Assembly: GCA_947629385.1 (NCBI GenBank) | Contig: CANRDO010000003.1 | Location: 78,793-142,792, forward strand | Direction of reading: 5' to 3' | DNA length: 64,000 nucleotides | Origin: an uncultured Lachnospiraceae bacterium | Lineage (GTDB): Bacteria; Bacillota; Clostridia; Lachnospirales; Lachnospiraceae | Part shown: positions 57,509-64,000 of the stretch, piece by piece | Layout: every line of letters starts with the position of its first letter | Numbering within the stretch: the stretch's first letter is position 1 | Notes under the pieces: generated by a model | Database searches by the model: none | The model's input: only the letters and a program-made list of their open reading frames with translations | Told to the model about the DNA's origin: nothing | Position numbers and translations under genes: made by a program

Positions 57509-58240
57509 ATGGAAGAACGTATTGAGAAAACCAAGCAAATACACAAGATTGCGGTGATATCCGATACGCACGGGATCTTAAGGCCGGCGGCGGTCGAACA
57601 GCTTCGGTCGTCGGAGTTGATTCTGCACGGCGGAGATGTCGCGGATCAGAAGACATTGGACAGACTGGGCGAATGCGCGCGGGTGATTGCGGTGCGGGGG
57701 AACTGTGACAAGGAGTGGGCGGAGGAGCTGCCGCAGGAGGCCTGCTTTGAGCTGTACAGCAAAAAAATATATATGGTTCACAACAGGAAGCAGATGTCCG
57801 CGAAGGCGGAAGGGGCAGACGTCGTCATTTACGGACACTCGCACAAGTACGAGGAGAAGGAAGAAGACGGCAGGCTCTGGCTGAATCCGGGGAGCGGCGG
57901 GCCGCGGCGTTTCGGACGGCCGGCGACGATGGCTGTGCTGGAGATCAACGAGGAGAGCGGAAACCTGACGATAAAGCGGATCGAGCTGACGGAGGACGAA
58001 GCGCAGAATACGGACGGAGCTGCCGCGGACGGCCTGTGTCCAGAACTCGGCAGCGGAGAACTGCGGGGCATTGTCGAGATGATCGTGAGAGATCTCGGGC
58101 GCGGGAAGTCGGTTGACCGCATTGTGAAAACGCGCGGGATCAGCCGCGCGCTGACGGAGCAAATCTGCCAGATTTACTTCACCCATCCCGGTATCGATGT
58201 GCAGGGAGTGATGGATCGGATTGAGATCGCTGGGCGATGA
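57509..58240 (+). CDS. YfcE/MJ0936-type phosphodiesterase with C-terminal tail
   Basis: A 243-residue protein. Residues 10-160 form the calcineurin-like phosphodiesterase with AVISDTHG, HGGDVA, VRGNCDKEW, VHNRKQ and YGHSHKYE. The NPGSGGPRR motif is typical of the YfcE/MJ0936 group. An additional 70-residue helical tail follows, which I do not recognise (IVEMIVRDLGRGKSVDRIVK onward). The family removes phosphodiesters in vitro with manganese. It is divergent from the GT39 gene. Confidence 0.88.
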   Translation: MEERIEKTKQIHKIAVISDTHGILRPAAVEQLRSSELILHGGDVADQKTLDRLGECARVIAVRGNCDKEWAEELPQEACFELYSKKIYMVHNRKQMSAKAEGADVVIYGHSHKYEEKEEDGRLWLNPGSGGPRRFGRPATMAVLEINEESGNLTIKRIELTEDEAQNTDGAAADGLCPELGSGELRGIVEMIVRDLGRGKSVDRIVKTRGISRALTEQICQIYFTHPGIDVQGVMDRIEIAGR

Positions 58241-58356
58241 TTCTGGGATAGATTCGGACGAGCGGAGAACCGGTGCAGTCCCGGAATTTCGCTGCGCGGG
58301 GTTTTCTGCTTCGATTTTTCAATTCATAAACATTGAAATGCGGAGGAGGATGCAAT

Positions 58357-59379
58357 ATGCTCACGACAGAGGATCTGATTCTGGATAAGGCTAAGTATTC
58401 TGACTGGAAGGATATGTACGACAACGTCTGGTCGCGGTCTGAGAGTGCGAAATACATGCTCTGGGAGTTGACGCCGGATGAGGAGGGAGCCAGACGCAGG
58501 ATTGAGCGGACGATTGCGTTTCAGAAGGATCACGATGCGTTTCTGGTCTACGAGAGGACGAGCAGAAGGGCAATCGGTTTTGCGGGAGTCGTGCAGACGG
58601 GTCCGCATACGTATGAGGATACGGGGATCTGTGTCGGGCCGGACTATGTGCGCAATGGATACGGGAAGCAGATTGTCCAAAGATTGATGCAGTTCTGCAG
58701 AGATGAGTGCGGCGCGAAAGAATTCGTTTACACGGCGCGGGAGGAAAACGCGGCGGCAAACGCACTGGCAAGATCGCTCGGATTATCGCTGGTCGGCGGG
58801 GAGGACAGGACAGACGCCAGGGACGGACATGTCTACCGGCTTCTGGAATACCGCGTCGCATTGCAGGCGGGGCTTTATGAGCGTTTTGAATTCCGGAGCA
58901 TCAGGCCGGAGGAAGCAGAGGAGGCGGCGGATATCGAAGAAGTGTGCTTTCCGCCCAATGAGGCATGCCTGAGGGAGCATATGCTGGCACGCATTCAGGC
59001 AGCAGGAGATCGATTTCTGGTGGCGGTTGACAGGGAGAGCGGAAAGCTTGCCGGCTTCCTGAATGGCATTGCCACGAATGAAATGTCCTTCCGGGATGAA
59101 TTCTTTACGGACGCGTCGACGCACGACCCGGATGGGAAAAATATCATGCTGCTTGGCCTCGATGTGCTGCCGGAGTACAGGCGGCAGGGCCTGGGTCGGG
59201 AACTTGTTCTGAATTATTGCCGCAGGGAAGAGATGAGGGGCATTGAGAGAATAGTCCTCACCTGCCACGAGGACAAAGTGGAGATGTACACAAAATTCGG
59301 ATTCCGGGATCTCGGTGAATCCGCGTCCAAATGGGGCGGAGAAAAGTGGCATGAGATGGAGATTCTTTTGAATGGATAA
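58357..59379 (+). CDS. Two-domain GNAT acetyltransferase
   Basis: A 340-residue protein from the ATG at 58357 (GGAGGAGG upstream). It contains two GNAT domains. The first (about 1-160) is RimJ-like, with the acetyl-CoA motif near GPDYVRNGYGKQIVQRLM. The second (about 170-340) is a distinct GNAT, with LDVLPEYRRQGLGRELV and LTCHEDKVEMYTKFGF. Both keep the Arg/Gln-x-x-Gly-x-Gly/Ala acetyl-CoA loop, so both may be active. The acceptors are unknown. Tandem GNATs occur in regulatory and antibiotic-modifying enzymes. Confidence 0.85.
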   Translation: MLTTEDLILDKAKYSDWKDMYDNVWSRSESAKYMLWELTPDEEGARRRIERTIAFQKDHDAFLVYERTSRRAIGFAGVVQTGPHTYEDTGICVGPDYVRNGYGKQIVQRLMQFCRDECGAKEFVYTAREENAAANALARSLGLSLVGGEDRTDARDGHVYRLLEYRVALQAGLYERFEFRSIRPEEAEEAADIEEVCFPPNEACLREHMLARIQAAGDRFLVAVDRESGKLAGFLNGIATNEMSFRDEFFTDASTHDPDGKNIMLLGLDVLPEYRRQGLGRELVLNYCRREEMRGIERIVLTCHEDKVEMYTKFGFRDLGESASKWGGEKWHEMEILLNG

Positions 59380-59476
59380 TGCGGAAGACAATCTGATGAG
59401 AGTGTGCAACAAGGATATCGCTGCGAAGCTTCTGGAGATAACGTTTGGAGCAGAGAAAGAAATGCAAAGGTGGTAG
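59372..59476 (+). CDS. Possible 34-residue ORF or gene remnant
   Basis: An ATG overlapping the end of the GNAT gene opens a 34-residue frame (NLMRVCNKDIAAKLLEIT in the middle). The stretch resembles the start of longer PD-(D/E)xK-type nuclease or transposase-associated proteins in Lachnospiraceae, but it stops early. It could be a remnant or chance. Weak evidence only. Confidence 0.25.
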   Translation: MDNAEDNLMRVCNKDIAAKLLEITFGAEKEMQRW

Positions 59477-59557
59477 CCGAGGGCGCTGTGTTTATGATAC
59501 AATGAAACCAGTTTACAGGAAAAGGACGAATCTGAAATTTGAGAGGAGTTTTGAAGT

Positions 59558-59791
59558 ATGAGGGCTAACGCTACTTTACTGCAGATGAAATATGGTCGTG
59601 TTATCCTGCGTTTTGCCGAGCTTGCAGGTATCACCGTCAGAGAGGCGATGGACTTTTTTTATCATTCGGTAGAACGAGAACTGATCCGGGACGGAGTATC
59701 AGATCTTCACTGCATGAGCGATGGCTATCTGGCGGAGGATTTGCTGGAGGAATACCGGGCGGCGGAAGACAGGCGAGGTAGAGACGGATGA
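59558..59791 (+). CDS. DUF3791 family protein
   Basis: A 77-residue helical protein with the DUF3791 pattern: an N-terminal helix, GITVREAMDFFYHS, then the conserved LHCMSDGYLAEDLLEEY ending. DUF3791 genes commonly sit beside DUF3990 genes in Clostridia and are suspected toxin-antitoxin partners. No DUF3990 gene is found next to it here. The ribosome site is GAGAGGAG, with a GATACAAT -10-like box about 60 bases upstream. Confidence 0.75.
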   Translation: MRANATLLQMKYGRVILRFAELAGITVREAMDFFYHSVERELIRDGVSDLHCMSDGYLAEDLLEEYRAAEDRRGRDG

Positions 59792-59926
59792 GGACAGCTG
59801 GAGCGCCCGGCTTATCAAAAAAGGGAAGAAACAGCTTTAGTTATAAATAAAGATGAGGTTGCATTTGTCTTCTGAAAAAGATACGCTATCTGTAAACGAA
59901 TGAAAGGAATGGAAAAGGAGAGCGTT

Positions 59927-60625
59927 ATGGAAACACAGGAAGCGTATTTACGGGGATTAAAGCAATGGCTTCAGGATACGGAGAATGCCCCGCTGGAGGA
60001 GATGGCGGAATTCTTCGCAAAGCGTCTTGACGGCTATGAGGAGCACATGTCTGTCTGGAAAAAATCGTATCGGCTGGTCGCCGAAGCGGTGCCGGACGGA
60101 TGCCGGAAAATTCTGGATCTGGGATGCGGCACAGGACTGGAGCTGGATCTGATCTGGAAAAAGGATCCGGATATAGAGGTAACAGGAGTGGATCTGTGCC
60201 GGGACATGCTGGATAAGCTGATAGAAAAATATCCGGACAGGCATTTTAATGCAGTGTGTCAGGATTATTTTCAATACGATCCCGGGCATGAACAGTGGGA
60301 TGCCGTGATCTCCTTTGAAAGCCTGCATCATTTCCTGCCGGAACGCAAGGAGGAACTGTATCGGAAAATTTACCGCAGCGTGAAGGCAGGCGGTTTTTTT
60401 ATCCTGGGAGACTATATCGCCTGCTGCGACGAGGAGGAAGAACTTTTGCGGGACGTCTATCTGAAGAGGAGAAAGCAATCCGCGATTCCAGAGGATCGCT
60501 TTGTCCATTTTGATATTCCGCTGACTATGGAGCATGAGACGGCTCTGCTGCGAAGCGCCGGATTTCGGCTTGAAAATATCATGGATGAGGACGCGGCGGT
60601 CATTGTATGCCGGAAAGAGGAATAA
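59927..60625 (+). CDS. Class I SAM-dependent methyltransferase
   Basis: A 232-residue protein from the ATG at 59927 (AAGGAGAG upstream). The SAM-binding motif ILDLGCGTGLELDLI is near residue 62, motif II ends at VTGVDLC near 85, and the later motif AVISFESLHHFLP near 127. The remainder forms the usual Rossmann fold with a C-terminal helical cap. The acceptor cannot be told. It is convergent with the PHP gene. Confidence 0.88.
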   Translation: METQEAYLRGLKQWLQDTENAPLEEMAEFFAKRLDGYEEHMSVWKKSYRLVAEAVPDGCRKILDLGCGTGLELDLIWKKDPDIEVTGVDLCRDMLDKLIEKYPDRHFNAVCQDYFQYDPGHEQWDAVISFESLHHFLPERKEELYRKIYRSVKAGGFFILGDYIACCDEEEELLRDVYLKRRKQSAIPEDRFVHFDIPLTMEHETALLRSAGFRLENIMDEDAAVIVCRKEE

Positions 60626-60632
60626 ATCCATT

Positions 60633-61388
60633 TCATAGACTTGTGTAAAGCGTCGTCCCCTTTTTATCAAATACAGCGTCACCGTTGGTCAGCACGTAAT
60701 CTTCTCCGCCGAGGATTGCCCTGCAGTAATCCTGCACGGACGTAAGCCGCCGCTTGAAGGCGACACCGCCGCCCCGTAGGTCTGAGCCGTGGATGTCTGA
60801 ACCTGCGGTGATCGGAAGGCCGTGCTCATTGGCATAGCGGACCGCCCGATGGTCGTACTCCGGGTGATAGTGGCTGCTGCCGGTGTCGGAGTGGGAAGCG
60901 TTGAATCCCTCCACTCCGTCCACATATTCCGGGTACAGCCGTATCTCGGGGATATACTCGGCCTCACGGAACGGGTGCGCGTGGATGACCATGCCGCCGC
61001 CCTCATGGATCAGCCGGTATTGTTCTTTCACATCTGCATCGCGAATTTCGGGGTGCGCCTTCAGCCAGTCCGGCGTGACCCCGTAGATCAGAAATTCTGT
61101 GCCCTGATATCCCGCCTCATATCCCCAGAACACGTCAAGGTCGTGTGCCTGTCCATATTCCAGGGCTTCTCTGTAGCCTGTCGTAAAGTCGTCCACCCAC
61201 TGTTCCCAAGGCAGAGTCCGGTCGATGCCGGTATTGCCGCCCCAATTGTGATCTGTTATAATAATCCCTGTATAGCCCATAAGATGAGCTGCCTCTGCCA
61301 TCTCTGCACCGGAGTTGCGCGCGCAGGCACTCCCGGGCCGGGTGTGCATATGGGTCTCGTAAAGGTAGGGGTAATCTTTCACCGTCAT
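60633..61388 (-). CDS. PHP-domain phosphoesterase
   Basis: A 251-residue PHP domain protein. Metal-binding motifs: ETHMHTRPGSACA at the start, IITDHN near 39, a glutamate in GYEAGYQG, HAHP near 136 and the C-terminal SDIHGSD. The layout resembles histidinol-phosphatase-like and PolIIIAc-type phosphoesterases. The substrate is unknown. It starts eight bases after the end of the convergent methyltransferase gene, with no visible terminator between them. Confidence 0.86.
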   Translation of the reverse strand: MTVKDYPYLYETHMHTRPGSACARNSGAEMAEAAHLMGYTGIIITDHNWGGNTGIDRTLPWEQWVDDFTTGYREALEYGQAHDLDVFWGYEAGYQGTEFLIYGVTPDWLKAHPEIRDADVKEQYRLIHEGGGMVIHAHPFREAEYIPEIRLYPEYVDGVEGFNASHSDTGSSHYHPEYDHRAVRYANEHGLPITAGSDIHGSDLRGGGVAFKRRLTSVQDYCRAILGGEDYVLTNGDAVFDKKGTTLYTSL

Positions 61389-61572
61389 CTGATCCGCCTC
61401 CGTAAATCTTCCGTCAAATCTTCTCTTTGCGTACTTTCATTATACACGAAGACGATGACTTTTCAAGAAACTGTATCCTGCAGAAAAGAAATTTTAATTA
61501 ATCCCCTTGCGTAGGGTATTGCTTGTGACGCTGCGTAATGTAGTAACATGAGCCCGAAAGGAGGCAAAAGCT

Positions 61573-62298
61573 ATGTCAAAATACACGACTGGAGAAATGG
61601 CGAAGCTCTGCGGCGTATCCGTCCGGACTGTACAGTATTACGATACCCGCGGCATCCTGACACCCAGCGAGCTCTCCGAAGGAGGCAGACGGCTCTATTC
61701 GGAAGACGACCTCAAGCGCATGAAGATCATCTGCTTTCTCCGTGACGCCGGGCTCTCCATAAACAGCATCGGAGAGCTGCTGTCCGAGGCGGATCCCGGA
61801 AGCGTGATCTCTGTCCTTCTGGAGCAGCAGGAGCAGGCGCTTTCCGGGGAGATTGAGGAACGGCAGGCAAAGCTCGAACTGCTTGGCGGGATCAGGAGGG
61901 CGTTAAAAAGCGTCTCCAATTTCTCCATCGAATCGATCGGTGATATAGCTTATCAGATGGAAAACAAAAAGGAAATGAGGCGGCTCCACGCCGTTTTGCT
62001 GCTCACGGGTATCCCCCTTAGCATCTTTCAGTGGGGATCGCTTATCCTCTGGATCGCTGCAGGACTTTGGCTGCCCTTTGTTTTTTATATCCTTATTGCC
62101 ATTCCCTATGCGGTTTGGGTGACAAGGTACTATTTTTCAAGGGTCGCGTATATCTGTCCGCAGTGTCACGAGGTTTTTAAGCCCGGTCTGAAGGAAGCAT
62201 TTTTTGCAAGGCATACCCCGACCCTGAGGAAGCTCAGCTGCACACACTGCGGGTACAAGGGCTTCTGTGTAGAGATTTTCAGAAAGGATGAAAAATAG
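61573..62298 (+). CDS. MerR regulator with membrane helices and zinc ribbon
   Basis: A 241-residue protein with a GAAAGGAGG ribosome site. Residues 1-75 are a MerR DNA-binding domain (YTTGEMAKLCGVSVRTVQYY). A coiled dimer helix (75-115) follows, then two membrane helices (about 140-185). The C-terminal segment has two CxxC pairs (CPQC near 195 and CTHC near 223), a zinc-ribbon-like element. A membrane-tethered regulator could sense envelope stress or a drug. It heads an operon with a PLDc_N protein and an ABC exporter, which it likely controls. Confidence 0.88.
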   Translation: MSKYTTGEMAKLCGVSVRTVQYYDTRGILTPSELSEGGRRLYSEDDLKRMKIICFLRDAGLSINSIGELLSEADPGSVISVLLEQQEQALSGEIEERQAKLELLGGIRRALKSVSNFSIESIGDIAYQMENKKEMRRLHAVLLLTGIPLSIFQWGSLILWIAAGLWLPFVFYILIAIPYAVWVTRYYFSRVAYICPQCHEVFKPGLKEAFFARHTPTLRKLSCTHCGYKGFCVEIFRKDEK

Positions 62299-62299
62299 A

Positions 62300-62515
62300 A
62301 TGGAAGAGTTATGGAAAAAAATTACAGAACTTCTCCCCTTCCTCATTCCGCTTGCGATCGTGGAATTTGCCCTTCTGGGCTACACGTTGTACCATATTCT
62401 GACCCATAAGAATTACAAAAGAGGGAATCGCACGTTGTGGCTTGCCGTAGTGATCATCGGCATGGAGTTTATCGGCCCGATCCTGTACTTCCTGCTTGGG
62501 AAGGAAGACATTTAG
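62300..62515 (+). CDS. PLDc_N membrane protein
   Basis: A 71-residue protein. I prefer the ATG at 62300 because the start at 62288 leaves no room for a ribosome site. Two membrane helices (about 12-32 and 46-66) flank a basic loop. The GMEFIGPILYFLLGK ending is the PLDc_N (phospholipase D nuclease N-terminal) motif. Small PLDc_N proteins are often encoded with ABC exporters of the BcrA type in Firmicutes, as here, and may be accessory subunits. Confidence 0.8.
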   Translation: MEELWKKITELLPFLIPLAIVEFALLGYTLYHILTHKNYKRGNRTLWLAVVIIGMEFIGPILYFLLGKEDI

Positions 62516-62524
62516 TGTACTATA

Positions 62525-62615
62525 TGTGCCGCTGATGGAAAGGGTGGCGGAATCGAGCTAGGTATGAAGTATTTTTGCATTGCTGTTTGTGCCGCCGATG
62601 GAAAGGCGGCGGAAT
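62525..62615 (+). repeat. 28-base direct repeat before the ABC ATPase
   Basis: TGTGCCGCTGATGGAAAGGG... (62525-62553) and a nearly identical copy (62588-62615), 63 bases apart. The second carries the ribosome site and start region of the ATPase gene. Confidence 0.65.
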
Positions 62616-63522
62616 GGAGACGGACATGGAAATACTGGCAATAGAGAATCTGAAAAAGAGCTTTGGCGGTAAAGAGGTGCTTCGCGGGCTGAATCTGTCC
62701 GTGCCGGAACATAGTATTTTCGGCTTTATCGGCAGAAACGGGGCAGGGAAGACAACGACGATGAAAGCGATCCTGGGACTGTTGAAGCCTGACAGCGGGC
62801 AGGTTCACGTCTGCGGCGAAAAGGTATGCTTCGGGCAGACCCGCACAAACCGGCACATTGGCTATCTTCCCGATGTGCCGGAATTTTATGCGTATATGAC
62901 GCCCCTGGAATATCTGCGTTTTTGCGGAGAGATCAGCGGAATGGGTAAGGCGGATTTAGCTACGAGAAGCAATGAGTTGCTAAAGCTGGTGGGCCTTGGG
63001 CAGGAGCGACACCGTATCAAAGGCTTCTCAAGGGGTATGAAGCAGCGCCTGGGAATTGCTCAAGCACTGCTGAACCGGCCGAAGCTTTTGATCTGCGACG
63101 AGCCGACGTCTGCTCTTGATCCTGTCGGCCGCAAGGAAATACTGGATATCCTCCTTGCAGCCAAAGAGCAGACCACGATACTTTTCTCCACGCACATTCT
63201 CTCTGATGTGGAGCGGATCTGCACTGAGGCCGCGTTTCTGAACGACGGAAAGATTGCAATGCAGGGAACGATCGAAGAGCTTCGAAGTATGCGGCCGTCG
63301 GACGGATTTATCATCGAAACGGAACAAAAGGAAGACGCCGGCAACCTGATAAAAGCATTCAATGATCTCAAGACCGGAGAAGAAAATACGCTCACTTTCC
63401 ATGGCGACAAGGAGCGTTTCTTTGACATTGTGCGGTATGTTGCCGAGAACAGAATACCCATACAGAGGATCGAGCGAATCGAACCGACACTTGAATCGCT
63501 TTTTCTGGAGGTGACGAAATGA
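62614..63522 (+). CDS. ABC transporter ATP-binding protein (BcrA/CcmA type)
   Basis: A 302-residue ATPase; the start at 62614 follows AAAGGCGG. Walker A FIGRNGAGKTT lies near residue 40, the signature FSRGMKQRLGIAQAL near 138, Walker B LLICDEPTSALD near 158 and the switch His in FSTHILSDVE. It has the C-terminal extension typical of single-copy ATPases of antimicrobial peptide exporters. It overlaps the permease gene by ATGA. Together with the MerR regulator and PLDc_N protein it makes a probable self-protection or drug export operon. Confidence 0.94.
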   Translation: METDMEILAIENLKKSFGGKEVLRGLNLSVPEHSIFGFIGRNGAGKTTTMKAILGLLKPDSGQVHVCGEKVCFGQTRTNRHIGYLPDVPEFYAYMTPLEYLRFCGEISGMGKADLATRSNELLKLVGLGQERHRIKGFSRGMKQRLGIAQALLNRPKLLICDEPTSALDPVGRKEILDILLAAKEQTTILFSTHILSDVERICTEAAFLNDGKIAMQGTIEELRSMRPSDGFIIETEQKEDAGNLIKAFNDLKTGEENTLTFHGDKERFFDIVRYVAENRIPIQRIERIEPTLESLFLEVTK

Positions 63523-64000
63523 AGCCATTGTTTGCTTTTATGAAAAAGGAAATTCTGGAAACCGCACGGACAGGCAGGCTCAGCATTCTTGTATTGTTGT
63601 TTGCTTTGTTCGGCGTAATGAATCCCGCGATCGCGAAGCTGACGCCGTGGATGATGGAAATGTTTTCTGCTTCACTGGCGGAAAGCGGATTGACCGTCGC
63701 AAACGTCCAGGTGGATGCGATGACCTCGTGGGGGCAGTTTTTTAAGAATATCCCAATCGCCCTGATCGCCTTTGTACTGATTTTCAGCGACAGTTTTACA
63801 AAAGAATACAGATCCGGGACATTGCTGCTCGCGCTGACGAAGGGCCTGTCGAGAGATAAGGTCGTATTGGCGAAGACTGTGCTGCTTTTCTCTCTGTGGA
63901 CATTGGGCTACGGACTTTGTTTCTCGATTACCTACGGCTATACCGCTTATTTCTGGGACAACGGGATTGCGCGTCATTTGTTTTCGGCGGCAGCCATGTG
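63519..64000 (+). CDS. ABC-2 type permease, 3' partial
   Basis: The first 160 residues of an ABC-2 membrane permease, cut by the window end. It has an N-terminal FMKKEILETARTGRLSIL cytosolic start, helix 1 (about 18-36), a long loop and two further helices with the EYRSGTLLLALTKGLSR cytosolic motif of ABC-2 exporters. It pairs with the ATPase encoded just upstream. The substrate is not known. Confidence 0.9.
   Translation, partial: MKPLFAFMKKEILETARTGRLSILVLLFALFGVMNPAIAKLTPWMMEMFSASLAESGLTVANVQVDAMTSWGQFFKNIPIALIAFVLIFSDSFTKEYRSGTLLLALTKGLSRDKVVLAKTVLLFSLWTLGYGLCFSITYGYTAYFWDNGIARHLFSAAAM

Noticed and set aside
59788..59850. A 20-residue frame overlapping the end of the DUF3791 gene as a possible partner
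   Set aside because: It does not resemble DUF3990 and ends at once.

Overview
The window looks like a chromosomal segment of an anaerobic Clostridia bacterium, most likely a Lachnospiraceae member. The evidence is a moderately GC-rich genome with strong purine-rich ribosome binding sites and TTGACA/TATAAT promoters, a long Firmicutes-type SRP RNA, [FeFe]-hydrogenase maturases HydE and HydG, two rubrerythrins with a PerR-type repressor, a SpoIIQ-like LytM protein, an exported trigger factor, and several small proteins typical of that family. This is an inference from gene content; no 16S rRNA gene is present. There is no prophage, no recognisable insertion sequence and no CRISPR array.

Layout. 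0-2.7 kb: an operon of a repeat-domain protein (cut by the window edge), an SPFH protein with a GYF_2 tail, a second GYF_2 protein and a coiled-coil protein. 2.8-6.5 kb: a phosphoesterase, a cytosolic ParB-like/BMP-receptor fusion and a catalytically degenerate M23 protein. 6.6-11.4 kb: a possible structured RNA, a GIY-YIG protein and sbcDC. 11.5-14.2 kb: an oxidative-stress block (desulforedoxin-domain protein, rubrerythrin, PerR-like repressor, thioredoxin reductase). 14.3-19.6 kb: a secreted NlpC/P60 endopeptidase with a WalR-type box, the xpaC-telA pair, a 39-residue membrane peptide and a minigluzincin-like protein. 19.7-27 kb: an aminotransferase, a zinc-ribbon membrane protein, a polar amino acid ABC transporter containing a repeated hairpin element, and an AAA-DUF4143 ATPase. 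27-32.6 kb: a small secreted protein, a conserved 57-residue protein, two COG0523 metallochaperone-like GTPases preceded by similar leaders, and a MATE transporter fused to an RsbW-like ATPase. 32.7-34.9 kb: two D-2-hydroxyacid dehydrogenases. 35-36.6 kb: a tripartite HipB-HipS-HipT-like system with three copies of a palindromic operator. 36.7-40 kb: tRNA-Ser(CGA), tadA, SRP RNA, rubrerythrin and a rubredoxin-glutamate synthase-like flavoprotein. 40-51.5 kb: a class A PBP, a 29-residue peptide, a PepSY protein, IMPACT protein, murI, DUF1934, a duplicated membrane protein behind a LytTR-like direct repeat, an exported trigger factor, an EamA transporter and a patatin. 51.6-57.4 kb: hydE, hydG and two convergent GT-C glycosyltransferases. 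57.5-64 kb: YfcE-like phosphodiesterase, a double GNAT, DUF3791, a methyltransferase, a PHP protein and a membrane MerR-ABC exporter operon cut by the right edge.

Themes that join the genes are oxygen and peroxide defence (two rubrerythrins, PerR, desulforedoxin domain, TrxB), cell-envelope upkeep (NlpC/P60, PBP1A, MurI, LytM, trigger factor, glycosyltransferases) and metal handling (the COG0523 pair). The loci I would look at first are the HipBST-like locus with its operator array, the COG0523 pair with related leaders, and the tandem intergenic hairpin repeats in the amino acid transporter, whose stems show compensatory changes.
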